Positions 22,354 through 33,200 of a stretch of 37,519 nt of DNA are shown here, in pieces. How positions within the stretch are numbered: the first letter of the stretch is position 1; every line of letters begins with the position of its first letter. The stretch comes from Balneolaceae bacterium. Its GTDB lineage: Bacteria > Bacteroidota > Rhodothermia > Balneolales > Balneolaceae. The position numbers were made by a program, and so were the translations under genes. The DNA is taken from assembly GCA_007694095.1 (NCBI GenBank), contig RECI01000192.1:1-37519 (forward strand), read 5' to 3'. Under the pieces are notes generated by a model that searched no databases, had not been told where the DNA came from, and worked only from the letters and a program-made list of their open reading frames with translations.

Positions 22354-24084
22354 TCAATCTTCAAAAGGAATAATCCGGACGATTTCTGCCGGTGCACCGG
22401 TACTTTCGCCTTCCCTGATTTGAATGATGTGATTCACCGGCAAATCATTCAATACATCCCTGTTTCCCGAGGGCCATTCGATAATCAATTCTTTTATGAC
22501 GGATTGCCCCAGGCCGAAAATAAGTGATTTACTGCTGGAACTTTGGTATGAATTTCCAGCCTTTAAAATCTGGTTTTGAACCAGGCCGTCTTCCCGTTCA
22601 ATATAAACCCTTGAACCTATGGCATCCCTGTTAGAGATCACTCCTTCCAGATCGAGACGGATTCTGTTATTGCCGTTTCGTGTTTTATTCAGCAGAAGCT
22701 GCATCTGTGACCCGTCTATGTTTGAAATTACCAGGTCTGGCAGCCCATTATTTTGAACATCCAGGTACGCCATTCCCCGTGAAATCACATCATTCGGAAA
22801 ATGGACCACTGCTTCGCTTACATTTCTGAACGACCCGTTTCCGGTATTCCAGAAAAATATATTCTCATTCTCCCTCTCCTTTTGCAGCGCCTGCAGCAAA
22901 GCCCCATTCGCCACCACAAGGTCAAGGTGGCCACTCATATCAAGATCAACAAACAGGATTCCCCAGCCTGAACCCCGCCCGCTGGGTATCAATCCTGTTG
23001 ATGGTGTAACATAGTCAAACCGAAAATTCCCGTAATTTCTATGAAGGGAGACCATATCTCCTTCAAGGTTTGTCGTGATCAAATCAAAATGACCGTTGTT
23101 ATTAAAATCAGCTGTATCGATTCCCATGCTGCTTTTAAGTTCTGCGACACCAGCGGAGACTGCAATTTCCCTGAATGTACCATCCCGGTTATTGATATAA
23201 AGGTGGTTTGGGGTTGTATCATTTGCGATGTATACATCAGGCCAGCCATCATTATTAACGTCTGTCCATACTGCCGATAACCCTTTACCATCATTTCCAT
23301 GCCGCCACACATCTTTATTGGTCAAACCGGCTTCTTCAGATACATTCGTAAACGTTCCGTCACCATTATTTCTGAAAAGAAATACAGGCTGTGCCTGATA
23401 TTTAAACGGAAGCGTTGCTGGAAGGCCATATCCAGTTTCATCATCAGGGTTCCAGCTTACATTGTTCACAACCAGCAAATCGAGGTACCCGCTTTTATTA
23501 TAATCCGTTGCAGATGCAGCAGCGGCCATGCAGGGCAGGCGACCGCATAGTCCATCAAGGCTAAGGCCTGCTTTCTCAGTCACATCAACAAAGTTGCCGC
23601 CCCTGTTTTCATAAAGCTGGCCTCCGTCAAAACCTGCCACATAAAGATCCTGCAGCCCATTATTATTATAATCAAAAAAGAGAGCTCCCATGGGAAAACC
23701 TTTAAGAGCATCAAGCCCGGCTTCTTCAGTAGCATTCAAAAAGGTACCATCGCCCTGGTTGCGAAAAAGTGCCGATACATAATCGGTAGTTGATTGAGGA
23801 TCGAATGAAGGCATAGTCGCGAAAAAAATATCTTCGAACCCATCACCGTCAAAATCCCCGACAGCAACTCCTCCGCCCATAATTTCAAGATAGGACGGAT
23901 TTTCATTGAAAATCTCCGGATGCCTGTGTTCATGTAACCCGGCAGTTATAGTGGCATCAATGAAATAAAAAGGTTCTGTGCTTTTTGGGAATACACTGAT
24001 GATACCGGTTTGATATAGCAAAAATATGGCAGCTATTAGAATTGCTGTCAAAATCAGTATCAGTCTTATTTTGCCCATTAGCAT
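22354..24084 (-). CDS. CRTAC1-like FG-GAP/VCBS repeat protein with ASPIC/UnbV domain
   Basis: The 576-residue protein has one N-terminal membrane helix (about 7-24) without a lipobox, so it is exported and probably membrane-anchored. Residues about 60-470 hold a beta-propeller of FG-GAP/VCBS repeats with Ca2+-binding-like loops (GDFDGDGFEDIFFAT, FDYNNNGLQDLYVAG, ATDYNKSGYLDLLVVN, WTDVNNDGWPDVYIAN, TADFNNNGHFDLITTN). The last about 90 residues are an ASPIC/UnbV domain (DAIGSRVYIE, KSLIFGLGQ, LIIEWPSGN). Such proteins bind calcium and probably glycans or other surfaces; no enzymatic activity is established. It lies 326 bases downstream of the 1227-residue relative, on the same strand. Two cysteines in LCGRLPCMAAA may form a disulfide. 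Confidence 0.9.
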   Translation of the reverse strand: MLMGKIRLILILTAILIAAIFLLYQTGIISVFPKSTEPFYFIDATITAGLHEHRHPEIFNENPSYLEIMGGGVAVGDFDGDGFEDIFFATMPSFDPQSTTDYVSALFRNQGDGTFLNATEEAGLDALKGFPMGALFFDYNNNGLQDLYVAGFDGGQLYENRGGNFVDVTEKAGLSLDGLCGRLPCMAAAASATDYNKSGYLDLLVVNNVSWNPDDETGYGLPATLPFKYQAQPVFLFRNNGDGTFTNVSEEAGLTNKDVWRHGNDGKGLSAVWTDVNNDGWPDVYIANDTTPNHLYINNRDGTFREIAVSAGVAELKSSMGIDTADFNNNGHFDLITTNLEGDMVSLHRNYGNFRFDYVTPSTGLIPSGRGSGWGILFVDLDMSGHLDLVVANGALLQALQKERENENIFFWNTGNGSFRNVSEAVVHFPNDVISRGMAYLDVQNNGLPDLVISNIDGSQMQLLLNKTRNGNNRIRLDLEGVISNRDAIGSRVYIEREDGLVQNQILKAGNSYQSSSSKSLIFGLGQSVIKELIIEWPSGNRDVLNDLPVNHIIQIREGESTGAPAEIVRIIPFED

Positions 24085-24410
24085 ATCTTTTGGTTTTATG
24101 TTACGATGTGTTTAGAAGATGCTGGATGCTGGATGCTGGATGCTGGTAAGGTAATTTTTGAAATAAATTTTTGTAAGGCAAACTCGATTTTTGGTTCATA
24201 TCCAAACAGTTTGATGAAACGAAAAATAATTATGAGTTATAAAAAATCTGGAATATGAATGGTAGTGTTATAACTACAAAGTTCGATGATTCGCAAAGTA
24301 TAACTTGATAGTATTTTATATGATAAAAAAACCATGACACACTTCATTGAACACTACCACTATGAATTCAATATCCAGTTACCCGTATCCAGCATCCAGC
24401 ATCCCAGAAT
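24085..24410. repeat. Intergenic region bounded by inverted GATGCTG minisatellites
   Basis: GATGCTG is repeated four times at 24118-24145, and the inverse CAGCATC occurs in tandem at about 24389-24403, so the two sets could pair across about 240 bases. The middle is AT-rich and holds GTAGTGTT (about 24262) and the inverse AACACTAC (about 24350). I see no gene. The structure would sit between two co-oriented FG-GAP genes and may separate their transcripts. Confidence 0.6.
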
Positions 24411-27400
24411 TCAATTTCCATATACAATTTCATAGTTCAATTGTCCGGGAACAATATCAACCATATCCTTTTTTCCATCCGGCCATGTAACCTCAATTTG
24501 TAATGCACCCGGTCGCATGCCCAGAACCTGGGTAAAGCTGTTTTGAGACCAATAACCAGAAGCAGTCTGAATCGTTCTGCGCGGGCCAAAAGAACCATCA
24601 TCATAAATGATTCGAAGGGTTGACCCCACCGCGTTTTTGTTTTCCTCAGTGCCGGTCAATGTTACCCTTATTCCTTCTCTTTCCGCATTGTTCAAGAATA
24701 ACCGCGTGGCTCCGCTATTCTGTGAAACTGCAAGATCGATTCTGCCATTTTGGTTTACATCTGCCAGTGCAGCGCCCCTATGTTCACCATTAATAATTAT
24801 TCCGCTTTCCATTCCTGTTAACGGCTCAAAACTCCCGGTACCGTCACCCAGCAGCAACAGCCCCCGCCCGGCATCCTGGATTGGTATGTGTCTCGGAAAA
24901 GCATACAGGTTTTGGCTGATGAACAAATCTTCATTTCCATCATTATCAAAATCAGCAACCAAAGCAGAAAAACCTGTTGTAAATTGAGTTTCAGCGGGCA
25001 ACAATCTTGCTTCAAAACTTTCACCGGTATTGATAAATATTTTATGCTGCAGTGTATTGACCTCTTTATATGGAACCCTGGCAAAACTCTGCCCGAATAT
25101 CCGTTCAATTCTCGCTTCAGAAAAATCACGATGGGTGGATACCTGTTGAAGAATGGTGGAAACAGATGCAAAATCGTGCAATTTTCTCATGGGAACGTAG
25201 CCGCCAACGCTTTCTGAGTAATAGGTTTCAAGAATATTCAGCCTGCCGTCCCAGTTAAAATCTTCATAATACATCCTTAATGGCCTTTCATTCCTGATTT
25301 GATAGGGACTATTTCTACCCATGTTTAAAGCCACGATATCCATAAACCCATTATTTGTAAAGTCTCCTACTGCCACGCTGTTCCACCAGCCGTGATAACC
25401 GGACAATCCCCATTGCCCGGAAACTTCTACAAAACGGCCATTGCGATTTTCAAACAGCCGAATTGGCCCCCATTCGGTACTTATCAATAGATCCTGGTTT
25501 CCATTACCGGTTATATCTGCAAAAAGTGCCCCGGTTACCAGGCCGGCTTCCTGCAGCAACGCTGAATTTCTTTCATCAAGAACAAACCTGTCTCCTTCGT
25601 TGATAAACAGCCTCGATTCTGCCGATACGGGATACTGTCCCGGTTTATGTCTCCCTCCGATAAACAGATCCGGGTAGCCGTTTCCGGAATAATCGGCAGC
25701 CGCAACCGGGCCGGTCGTCGACAAAACACCGGGTATTTCTTCTGTGGCAATGACTGATCCGTTCTGCAAGGTATATATGTAAGCAGATGGTGCTGACGGA
25801 TCGCCCTGCTCGTAATTAGCACTTCCAACCACAATTTTCGATGCACCATCCTGACGCCATCCGATCACAGCGGTTTGGTCACCAGGTGCCTCTTGAGTTA
25901 ACGGTCCGGCTTCAACCGCACGGGTAATACCATTTTCCGTGATGGCTAAAACCCCGGTGGATCCGTCTCTGCCTGAAGTTATGATGAGTTCGTCTTTTCC
26001 GTCACCATTCATATCAAACCATGCAACTCCCGGGCCTAACCTGCTAAGTTTTAATGGCAGCAGCGGACTGAACCGAAAATCATCATATTCATTTTCATGA
26101 TGATTATGATTTAGCTGATGTGTAATATCCTCAAATAAAGGTTTTATGTTTTGATGTTCAGTGTAACGCCTGACCTGGTTGCGGGCTGATGACTGATGAA
26201 TCTCATAGATCCGGTTAGCCTGTACATTTTCGATGACACTCATGTTGCCGTCTGGCCATTCAACGATTATCGTATGGGCCGGATTATCACTGTCGGCGGC
26301 AAAAACTGCCTGGTATTGTGACCCTGACAGGTAAGTTCCCCCGGAATAAATCTGTTTGCTCTGTTCAACAGGCGCACCGCGAAGAATAATATTTGCACCG
26401 ATACCGTGTGTATTCGATGAATCACCTTTTAATCGAACCGCAATACGGGGCGCGTTTGTCCTGTTTTCATAAACCAGGGCTTTATCATCCATTCGGTTAA
26501 TGATTACATCCGGCACTCCGTTGTTGTTCAGATCTGCCAGTGCCATGCCATGTGCAATATCGATCGTTTCAAAACCCCATTCACTGCTCACATCTGTGAA
26601 TGTCAAATCCCCGTTATTTCTGAAAATTTTGTTTCTTGTCTTTAATTCAGGATATCCCATTACATCTCCGGTACCGGGAGTGAGGCCTGAATCATATTCG
26701 TAAAGTGCGATTTGAGTATCCATGTCCTGGTAATCGTTTGGAAAACCGTTTGTTATTACCAGGTCCTCGTAACCATTGAGGTCGATATCCAGAAACGCGG
26801 TAGCCCAGGACCATTCAGAAGCCTCCAGGCCGGAATAGTAGGCGATTTGGGCAAATGTGTTATCACCCCGGTTCAGGTATACAGAATTCCTGTTGTAGAG
26901 ATATCTCCCTTCATAATTGGTCATAATTTGGGAGAACTGCCTTAAACGCATTTCGTGTACCGCACTAAGCATTTCTGTCACAACAATATCGGTTTTGCCG
27001 TTTCTGTTGATGTCAGAAAAATCAACACCCATTGAGGAGTAACTGAAGTTTTGAATTCCATCTCTCCCGAGAATTCGGAAAGTTCCGTCTCCCTGGTTGA
27101 TCCAGAAGCGGTCGGGGGTCCAGAAGTCGTTGGCAACATAGAGGTCTGGTTTGCCATTTCCGGTAACGTCCCGGAATGATGCGCTCAATCCCCAATCTTC
27201 CGGAAGATTGGTAAACGGCTTACCTTCTTCATCGAAGAAAAAACGGTATACATCAGCCTTTTCAAAAACACCATTTCCCATGTTGAGGTAAAGTTCATCT
27301 GAACTCCCTCTTTCATTGAGGAAAGGACCTCCTTCAGCCTCGGTAATCACATAGTATTGATCAAATGGTTCACGGATGACATAAGCACCATCCACTACTT

Positions 27401-28094
27401 CAACCATATTTAAAGGCTCAAGATCATCCGGTCCAAAAATATCCCGTGCTGTGATGATATTATAATTTACGATATAAAGATCCGGCAAGCCATTTCCGGT
27501 AATATCGGCCAGGGTCATACTTTTGGAACCACTGCTTTCGCCTAAACCGCTATCTTTCTTGTGAGTGAACTTTCCGGTTCCGTCATTGATATAAAGAGTA
27601 TTCCCTTCCTGCAGGGATGTTATGAGTAGGTCGGGGAAACCATTTCCGGTAATATCTGCGAAAACCACTCCGGTAGAACTGTACCCTTCATGGTCCAGGC
27701 CTGCCTGTTCTGTGATATCCCTGAAACGGAAATTTCCAAGATTTTCATAGAGTCTGTTTGACCCGTCGAGGGCTGCAAAATAGATATCGATCAAACCGTT
27801 CCCATTAATATCGGCCACGGCTACACCTGAACCATTCAGGTAATTACGGTTACTTCTTTTAATTTCCTCTCTTACATCGTTGCTGAAAAGGATATTTGTA
27901 CGCTTTGAAGGTACTTCCCTGAAGCCGGTATTTCCGCGCAAACCGGGCTGTAATTCAGCCCATCTGTATCCATCTGCATCCTGCCAGGTAAGTTCTGCAC
28001 TTTTTTGGCATCCGGATAAAATGAATGTAAGGGATGAAAGTAACAGTACTGTTTGTATACGGTAATTAAACACAGTTTTTGAGAAACACTTCAT
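24411..28094 (-). CDS. Large lipoprotein with duplicated FG-GAP/VCBS propeller and ASPIC/UnbV modules
   Basis: The 1227-residue product has a clear lipobox (TFILSGC, Cys29). Residues about 80-540 form FG-GAP/VCBS repeats (ADINGNGLIDIYFAA, ADITGNGFPDLLITS, RDVTGNGKPDLYVAN, SDINRNGKTDIVVTE, LDIDLNGYEDLVITN, ADLNNNGVPDVIINR). An ASPIC/UnbV domain follows at about 550-635 (HGIGANIILRG, IIVEWPDGN). A second set of repeats covers about 690-1135 (FDMNGDGKDELIITS, ADITGNGNQDLLIST, ADFDNDGNEDLFISQ, ADVNQNGRIDLAVSQ), and a second ASPIC/UnbV domain ends the protein (1142-1227, NAVGSTLRII, IEVTWPDGK). It should be an outer-membrane lipoprotein with two Ca2+-stabilised propellers. It follows SusD, after an intrinsic terminator, and this gene type is frequently found beside SusCD pairs. 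Confidence 0.92.
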   Translation of the reverse strand: MKCFSKTVFNYRIQTVLLLSSLTFILSGCQKSAELTWQDADGYRWAELQPGLRGNTGFREVPSKRTNILFSNDVREEIKRSNRNYLNGSGVAVADINGNGLIDIYFAALDGSNRLYENLGNFRFRDITEQAGLDHEGYSSTGVVFADITGNGFPDLLITSLQEGNTLYINDGTGKFTHKKDSGLGESSGSKSMTLADITGNGLPDLYIVNYNIITARDIFGPDDLEPLNMVEVVDGAYVIREPFDQYYVITEAEGGPFLNERGSSDELYLNMGNGVFEKADVYRFFFDEEGKPFTNLPEDWGLSASFRDVTGNGKPDLYVANDFWTPDRFWINQGDGTFRILGRDGIQNFSYSSMGVDFSDINRNGKTDIVVTEMLSAVHEMRLRQFSQIMTNYEGRYLYNRNSVYLNRGDNTFAQIAYYSGLEASEWSWATAFLDIDLNGYEDLVITNGFPNDYQDMDTQIALYEYDSGLTPGTGDVMGYPELKTRNKIFRNNGDLTFTDVSSEWGFETIDIAHGMALADLNNNGVPDVIINRMDDKALVYENRTNAPRIAVRLKGDSSNTHGIGANIILRGAPVEQSKQIYSGGTYLSGSQYQAVFAADSDNPAHTIIVEWPDGNMSVIENVQANRIYEIHQSSARNQVRRYTEHQNIKPLFEDITHQLNHNHHENEYDDFRFSPLLPLKLSRLGPGVAWFDMNGDGKDELIITSGRDGSTGVLAITENGITRAVEAGPLTQEAPGDQTAVIGWRQDGASKIVVGSANYEQGDPSAPSAYIYTLQNGSVIATEEIPGVLSTTGPVAAADYSGNGYPDLFIGGRHKPGQYPVSAESRLFINEGDRFVLDERNSALLQEAGLVTGALFADITGNGNQDLLISTEWGPIRLFENRNGRFVEVSGQWGLSGYHGWWNSVAVGDFTNNGFMDIVALNMGRNSPYQIRNERPLRMYYEDFNWDGRLNILETYYSESVGGYVPMRKLHDFASVSTILQQVSTHRDFSEARIERIFGQSFARVPYKEVNTLQHKIFINTGESFEARLLPAETQFTTGFSALVADFDNDGNEDLFISQNLYAFPRHIPIQDAGRGLLLLGDGTGSFEPLTGMESGIIINGEHRGAALADVNQNGRIDLAVSQNSGATRLFLNNAEREGIRVTLTGTEENKNAVGSTLRIIYDDGSFGPRRTIQTASGYWSQNSFTQVLGMRPGALQIEVTWPDGKKDMVDIVPGQLNYEIVYGN

Positions 28095-28265
28095 TGAAAA
28101 ACGGACTTATGCCCGTTAAATAAAATATAATGCTTAACGGCAGAGGTGGCAGAAAAAATTTTTAACGGTAAATTGTTTAGGGGCCACAAATGCACGATGA
28201 CACAACGAAGAATGAATGATTCGATTGTTGTGTTATCGAAATCAGCACTACTATAACTGCCATAC
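28095..28265. other. Short intergenic region with a CACGAAG-family element
   Basis: GGCCACAAATGCACGATGACACAACGAAG at 28182-28210 is a diverged copy of the CACGAAG repeat family. The rest is AT-rich and probably holds the promoter of the 1227-residue lipoprotein gene. Confidence 0.45.
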
Positions 28266-28308
28266 AAAAAAATAAGCTGTTGCCTCTCACATTTGAGGCA
28301 ACAGCTTA
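28266..28308 (-). terminator. Intrinsic terminator of the susCD transcript
   Basis: TAAGCTGTTGCCTC (28273-28286) and GAGGCAACAGCTTA (28295-28308) form a perfect 14-base stem with an eight-base loop. On the minus strand the stem is followed directly by seven T's (28272-28266). It lies 55 bases after the susD stop codon and should uncouple susCD from the FG-GAP genes downstream. Confidence 0.9.
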
Positions 28309-28363
28309 CTGTTGTTTCACCTTTCCGATAAATGGTTATCCGCATTACTTGCGGAAATGTTCA

Positions 28364-30124
28364 TTAGTAACCGGGGTTCTGAACTAAAAGGCTGTTTCGG
28401 TTCATCTCATCGAATGGAATCGGAGAGAAGTAATGGCTGTCGTTCCATCCTCTTTGCTGAACCAGCCTGTCAACAGCATAGGTATAGCTGTGATAGGTGC
28501 TTCGGTCTCTTCGGTCAGCCGCCTGAGCGGTAATAGTTATTCCAAATGCATCCCGCATCACCTGCGGAGCAATTTTCCATCTGCGAATATCGAAATACCT
28601 GTGTTCTTCACCAAACAGCTCAACACGTCTTTCATTCTGATAACGTCGAACCAAAGCTTCTCCACTGTCGGTAACATCCGGCATACCGGCTCTTTGCCGT
28701 ATCATATTCAGGTAGGAACGAGCTTCCTGCTCATTGCCAAGCCCGATGTTAGCTTCCACATAATTCAGGATTATTTCAGCATACCGGAAGTACGGATATG
28801 GTGTTTCCTGACGCTGCTGCGGAGGCATTGTCGGGTCGATAAACTTCCTCAGGTAATAACGTGAGTAGCTTCCGTTCCAGTCCTCAATGGGGCCGTTACG
28901 TGTATCCACACCCGGAAATGATCCAGCGGGTGTTGTTACACTTTGGAATGTCTGAATATGCCCAAATGCATCATGTGGTTCGCGGAAAGAAGGCGGAGTT
29001 ACCCATGGAGCACCGTCAAACAGGATGGATGCATATAAACGGGGATCACGGTTTTCGTATGGAGCTGCTGCGTGTGCCGGATTGTTCCAATCAAAAGCAG
29101 AACCATCAGCCATTTCATAGGCATCAACAATCGCCTGAATCGGTGTATTACCGGCCCATCCACGGTATCCGTTCGGACCATTGAACTGGTGAGGCAGCCA
29201 GCGGTCGTTCCAGTCTCGTGAGCCTACGAAGTAACGGGCAAGGATATTCTCTTCATGGTCTTCGTTTACGATGAAGATCTGCTCGTAATTTAAAGCAGGA
29301 TCATCATGCCTGGTGAAGAGTTCATAAACTCCTAGATCCATAACAGCTTTTGCGGCATCACGTGCGCGCTGATGTCTCGCCTCCTGGCTTCCTGATGTGT
29401 AACCAGTAAGCTCCGGGTTTGAACCTGTTGGATTGGAGTACAGTTCACTGGCAGCAAATGTAAGAATTCTTGACTTAAGGGCAAGAGCTGCACCGCGAGA
29501 CGTTCGTCCAAGGTCTCTTGGAACAAGCGGAAGTAATGCAGCCGCTCTTTCAGCTTCTTCAACCACAAAATTTACACTTTCTTCGAATGTATTCCGGGCA
29601 ACCTCGAAATCATCATCAAGGCGGTAAACCTGGGTGATAATCGGTACACCACCATAAGCACGAACAAGATTGTGATAGAAATAAGCTCTCAGAAAATGGG
29701 CTTCACCCTTAACATTATTTCTGAAGGTTTCTGGCACATCTGCTGTTTCCATATTTTCAAGCATGATATTCGTCTGCCTGATAGCCGTATACAGGTGCCC
29801 CCAACGGAAATGCTGAAGGTCGCCGCGGCTAAATGCGCCAATATTGCTCGCGCTTGAAATACCCTGAACGATTTGTTCGGTGCCATAGCCATGAATAAAG
29901 TGTGAATTGTCTGTCAGAGATTCCAGCATCACTTCATCTAATCCATGGTGCATTCTGCGATAAATGTCAGCCAGGTAAAGATCTATCAGGGCAGCATCAT
30001 TCCAGACGGCATCATCTGAAAGCTGGCCTGATGGGCTCACATTCAACATATCAAAATCACAAGCCGAGAATACAAAGAACCCGGCAAGTAATAAGAGAAT
30101 TATTTTTTTATATAAAACTTTCAT
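28364..30124 (-). CDS. susD: SusD/RagB-family outer-membrane nutrient-binding lipoprotein
   Basis: The 586-residue lipoprotein (LLLAGFFVFSAC, Cys22) has the SusD-like N-terminal region (DMLNVSPSGQLSDDAVWNDAALIDLYLADIYRRM) and TPR-type helices with the family signature AEAHFLRAYFYHNLVRAYGGVPIIT (here GEAHFLRAYFYHNL). The C-terminal RagB/SusD part includes YRYAEIILNYVEAN-like PYFRYAEIILNYVEANIGLG, LNMIRQRAGMPDVT, and RRVELFGEEHRYFDIRRWK, all diagnostic. It sits on the cell surface as the lid of the SusC transporter and binds substrate. It is co-directional with susC, 111 bases downstream, with a hairpin between them. The ligand cannot be predicted. The gene symbol is used as a family name. Confidence 0.96.
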   Translation of the reverse strand: MKVLYKKIILLLLAGFFVFSACDFDMLNVSPSGQLSDDAVWNDAALIDLYLADIYRRMHHGLDEVMLESLTDNSHFIHGYGTEQIVQGISSASNIGAFSRGDLQHFRWGHLYTAIRQTNIMLENMETADVPETFRNNVKGEAHFLRAYFYHNLVRAYGGVPIITQVYRLDDDFEVARNTFEESVNFVVEEAERAAALLPLVPRDLGRTSRGAALALKSRILTFAASELYSNPTGSNPELTGYTSGSQEARHQRARDAAKAVMDLGVYELFTRHDDPALNYEQIFIVNEDHEENILARYFVGSRDWNDRWLPHQFNGPNGYRGWAGNTPIQAIVDAYEMADGSAFDWNNPAHAAAPYENRDPRLYASILFDGAPWVTPPSFREPHDAFGHIQTFQSVTTPAGSFPGVDTRNGPIEDWNGSYSRYYLRKFIDPTMPPQQRQETPYPYFRYAEIILNYVEANIGLGNEQEARSYLNMIRQRAGMPDVTDSGEALVRRYQNERRVELFGEEHRYFDIRRWKIAPQVMRDAFGITITAQAADRRDRSTYHSYTYAVDRLVQQRGWNDSHYFSPIPFDEMNRNSLLVQNPGY

Positions 30125-30194
30125 TTAGTAATGGTTATATATTTTTTTGATTGAATTACCTGCTTAAATACTAAACGACTCCAAGCAAGTTAAC

Positions 30195-30219
30195 CGGCCG
30201 AAAATGAAATTTCCGGCCG
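30195..30219 (-). other. Hairpin between susC and susD
   Basis: CGGCCG (30195-30200) and CGGCCG (30214-30219), with adjoining AAA/TTT pairs, form a stem of about ten base pairs in the 111-base gap between susC and susD. No T-tract follows on the minus strand. It may be a processing or stability element that sets different susC and susD mRNA levels, or a weak terminator. Confidence 0.5.
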
Positions 30220-30235
30220 TTTTCAGCTTTTCTTG

Positions 30236-33200
30236 TTAAAAGACCATTGACACACCGAAATTAAAGATCCGCTTCTGTGGATAAAAATGTCCACCAGCGT
30301 TCCTTGCTTCCGGGTCGAGCCAGAAACTGCTGAACGTAAGCAGGTTAAATCCATTCGCATATACCCTTACTCTCTCAACACCTAATGTGTTTGTCAAAGA
30401 AACGGGCAGGTTGTAACCAAACTCTAAGTTCTTTAATCTCAAATAATCCGTACTCATGTAAAAATGAGTATTCGCATTAGACATCCAGTACTCTTCATTC
30501 CTCTGGAATGCTCTTGGCTGAGATGCATTTATGTTATCTGGTGTCCAACGGTTATTGGCAAATTCTGCAATGTAGTTACCAAAATCACCCGATTGAGTGG
30601 AGATATATTGTGATGCACCGGCAGCTCCCTGGAAGAAAATCAGGAAGTCAAAGTTTTTAAACTGGCCGTTGAATGTGAGGCCGCCATTCCATTTCGGAAG
30701 TCCGGTTCTTTCAATCCGTACCCTGTCGTTGGCATCAATCACACCATCGCCGTTCACATCTTCAAATATGATATCACCAGGACGGGCACCAGGCCAACTT
30801 GGCATGCTGTTCACATGAGCTTCGTCTCTGAATACACCAATTGCCCTGTAGTAAAGTCCGGTATTCATTTGACGGCCTGTAGATTGCTGCCACTCGGGTG
30901 CTCCCGGGGGTTCATCCCAGTTGATAATTTTATTGTTTGCATAACCGCCATTAAGGCTGATATTCAACATAAAATCTGTACTGAACTGGTTTCGCCATGA
31001 TATGCTTCCGTCAAAACCCCATGCTTCAACCTCACCGATGTTTTCCCTCGGAAGGCTGATACCTGCTGATTGCGGAACAGAGGCATTTCTCCACCAAAGG
31101 ATATCTGTGCGGTTTTCCCTGAAATAATCAATTTCAAAAGCAAATGAGTTATTAAACATGGATGCTTCAATACCCACATCAAACTGTGTGGCTACCTCCC
31201 AGCTTACGTTTTGGTTAGGTGTTGCACCAGGAAAGATGCTCTGGCCTGGCGTATTATTAAAGATGTAACCGCCACCATTTTGGAACGTATTGATAAACTG
31301 GAAAGCTTCAATCCGGTCGTTTCCGGTTTGCCCGAGTGATGCACGTAATTTCAGTTCATCAAATAATCCTGTAACATCTCTGAACCAGTCTTCCTGTGTA
31401 AGTCTCCAGGCTGCAGAAATGGAAGGGAAGAATCCGAACCTGTTATCTTCCGGGAAGATATAAGATCCGTCATAGCGGGCAATCACTTCCACCATGTATT
31501 TACTTCGGAAATTATAATTCACACGGCTAAAGAAGTTCAGCCTAGTAGCTTCGGTTGGGAAGTCAAGCTGACCACCCAGAGAAGAGGGTCCGCCACCGAT
31601 CCGCTGCTGATCCTCACCACCAAATGAGAGTTCGTCAATCTGTGTGGATACGAAATATCTCCGGAAAGCATTAAACCCGTTATTGGTAATCCGCTGGCTT
31701 TCCGTTCCAAGCAAGAAATTAAATGAGTGGTTTTGGGTGTCCACACGGTATGTACCGATCAGGTTCAAAAGAATATTTCTTCCGGTATCAGACCATTGCT
31801 GTAAATTAGCATCCTGGTTAGGAACCAAACTTGAATTAAAGATAGGCTCACCTGATGCATCAAAGCCTTCAAGGTCATAGAGTGTCCATGGTGTTTGCCA
31901 TCTTTTTCTATCGCGAAACATTTGATCAAATACAGCAGTTCCTGTAAAGCCAAGTCCTTCAATTTGAGGTACTTGAATATTCAATCTTGCACTGCTTTGG
32001 AAGAAGTATCTTTCATCGTTATCGTAACCAGTTGCATCGGTTCCGGTGACCACGGGGTTGGTTCCGTTTTCAATATCCGGTGCGGGAAGTCCATTTGGCC
32101 AGAAAGCATGCTCATTCGGCTTGCCGCGCATCAGCATCCTGAATGTAGCACCTGCACTTTCGGTCGGGAAGTTCCTGTCTTCAAAACGGCCTAAAAGGTC
32201 AACAGAAAGAGTAACATTTTCTGAAAGCTGTCCATCCAGATTACTTCTGAAACTGTACTCGTTATATCGCGTGCTGCTGTTACGATAGTAACCGTCTTCG
32301 GTTAAACCGCTGAAAGAGAGGAAGTATCTCATCGATTCGCTTCCACCTGAAACAGACATGTCTGCCCTTGACTGCATGGAAAGGGGCTTCAGAGCTTCAC
32401 TGAACCAATCGGTGTCAGGACATCTCCATGGATCTTGCTGAAGTCTGTGACAGTCAATTTCTGCCTGGGTAAACCGGTCGCCAAGTCCGCGATAATTATC
32501 AATTTCATTCAGCATCTGCATGTAGGTATTCGCATCTGCCATTTCGGGAACACGGGTAGGCTGGTTAAAGCCCTGATTTAGATCAAGAGTAAAACGTGGT
32601 GCGCCTTCGCGTCCGCGTTTGGTAGTAATGAGGATCACACCATTCGCTGCCCGGGAACCGTAAATCGCTGCAGAAGCATCTTTTAGGATAGATACGCTTT
32701 CAATGTCGCGCGGATTAATACGGTCAAGGCCACCGGCACGATCTGGTACACCGTCAATTACGATAAGCGGCTGGTTGTTGTTCAGAGTGCTTTCACCCCT
32801 GATCCTGATCAAAGCGCCATCATAACCCGGTTCACCACTTTGGTTTACCGTTACAATACCGGGCAAATTACCTGTAAGGGCATTAGCAAGGTTTGTTACG
32901 GGAATCTGCTCCAGCCTTGGCCCCTGTATACTGCTGACAGACCCGGAAAGTGTTTCCCGTCTCTGAACACCGTAACCAACTACGACCAGCTCATCGCCGG
33001 ACACAACAGCCATCTGGATCTCAACATTTATTTCAGTTCTTCCATTTATTGGGACTACCAGCCTTTGGTATCCTACGAATGAAAAAACAAGAACTTCATT
33101 CAGTGAGGGTACATTTAGTTCATAGGAACCATCTAATCCGGTCGATGTACCAATAGTGGTACCTTCGATAACCACGTTTACACCCGGCATGGTTTCTCCG

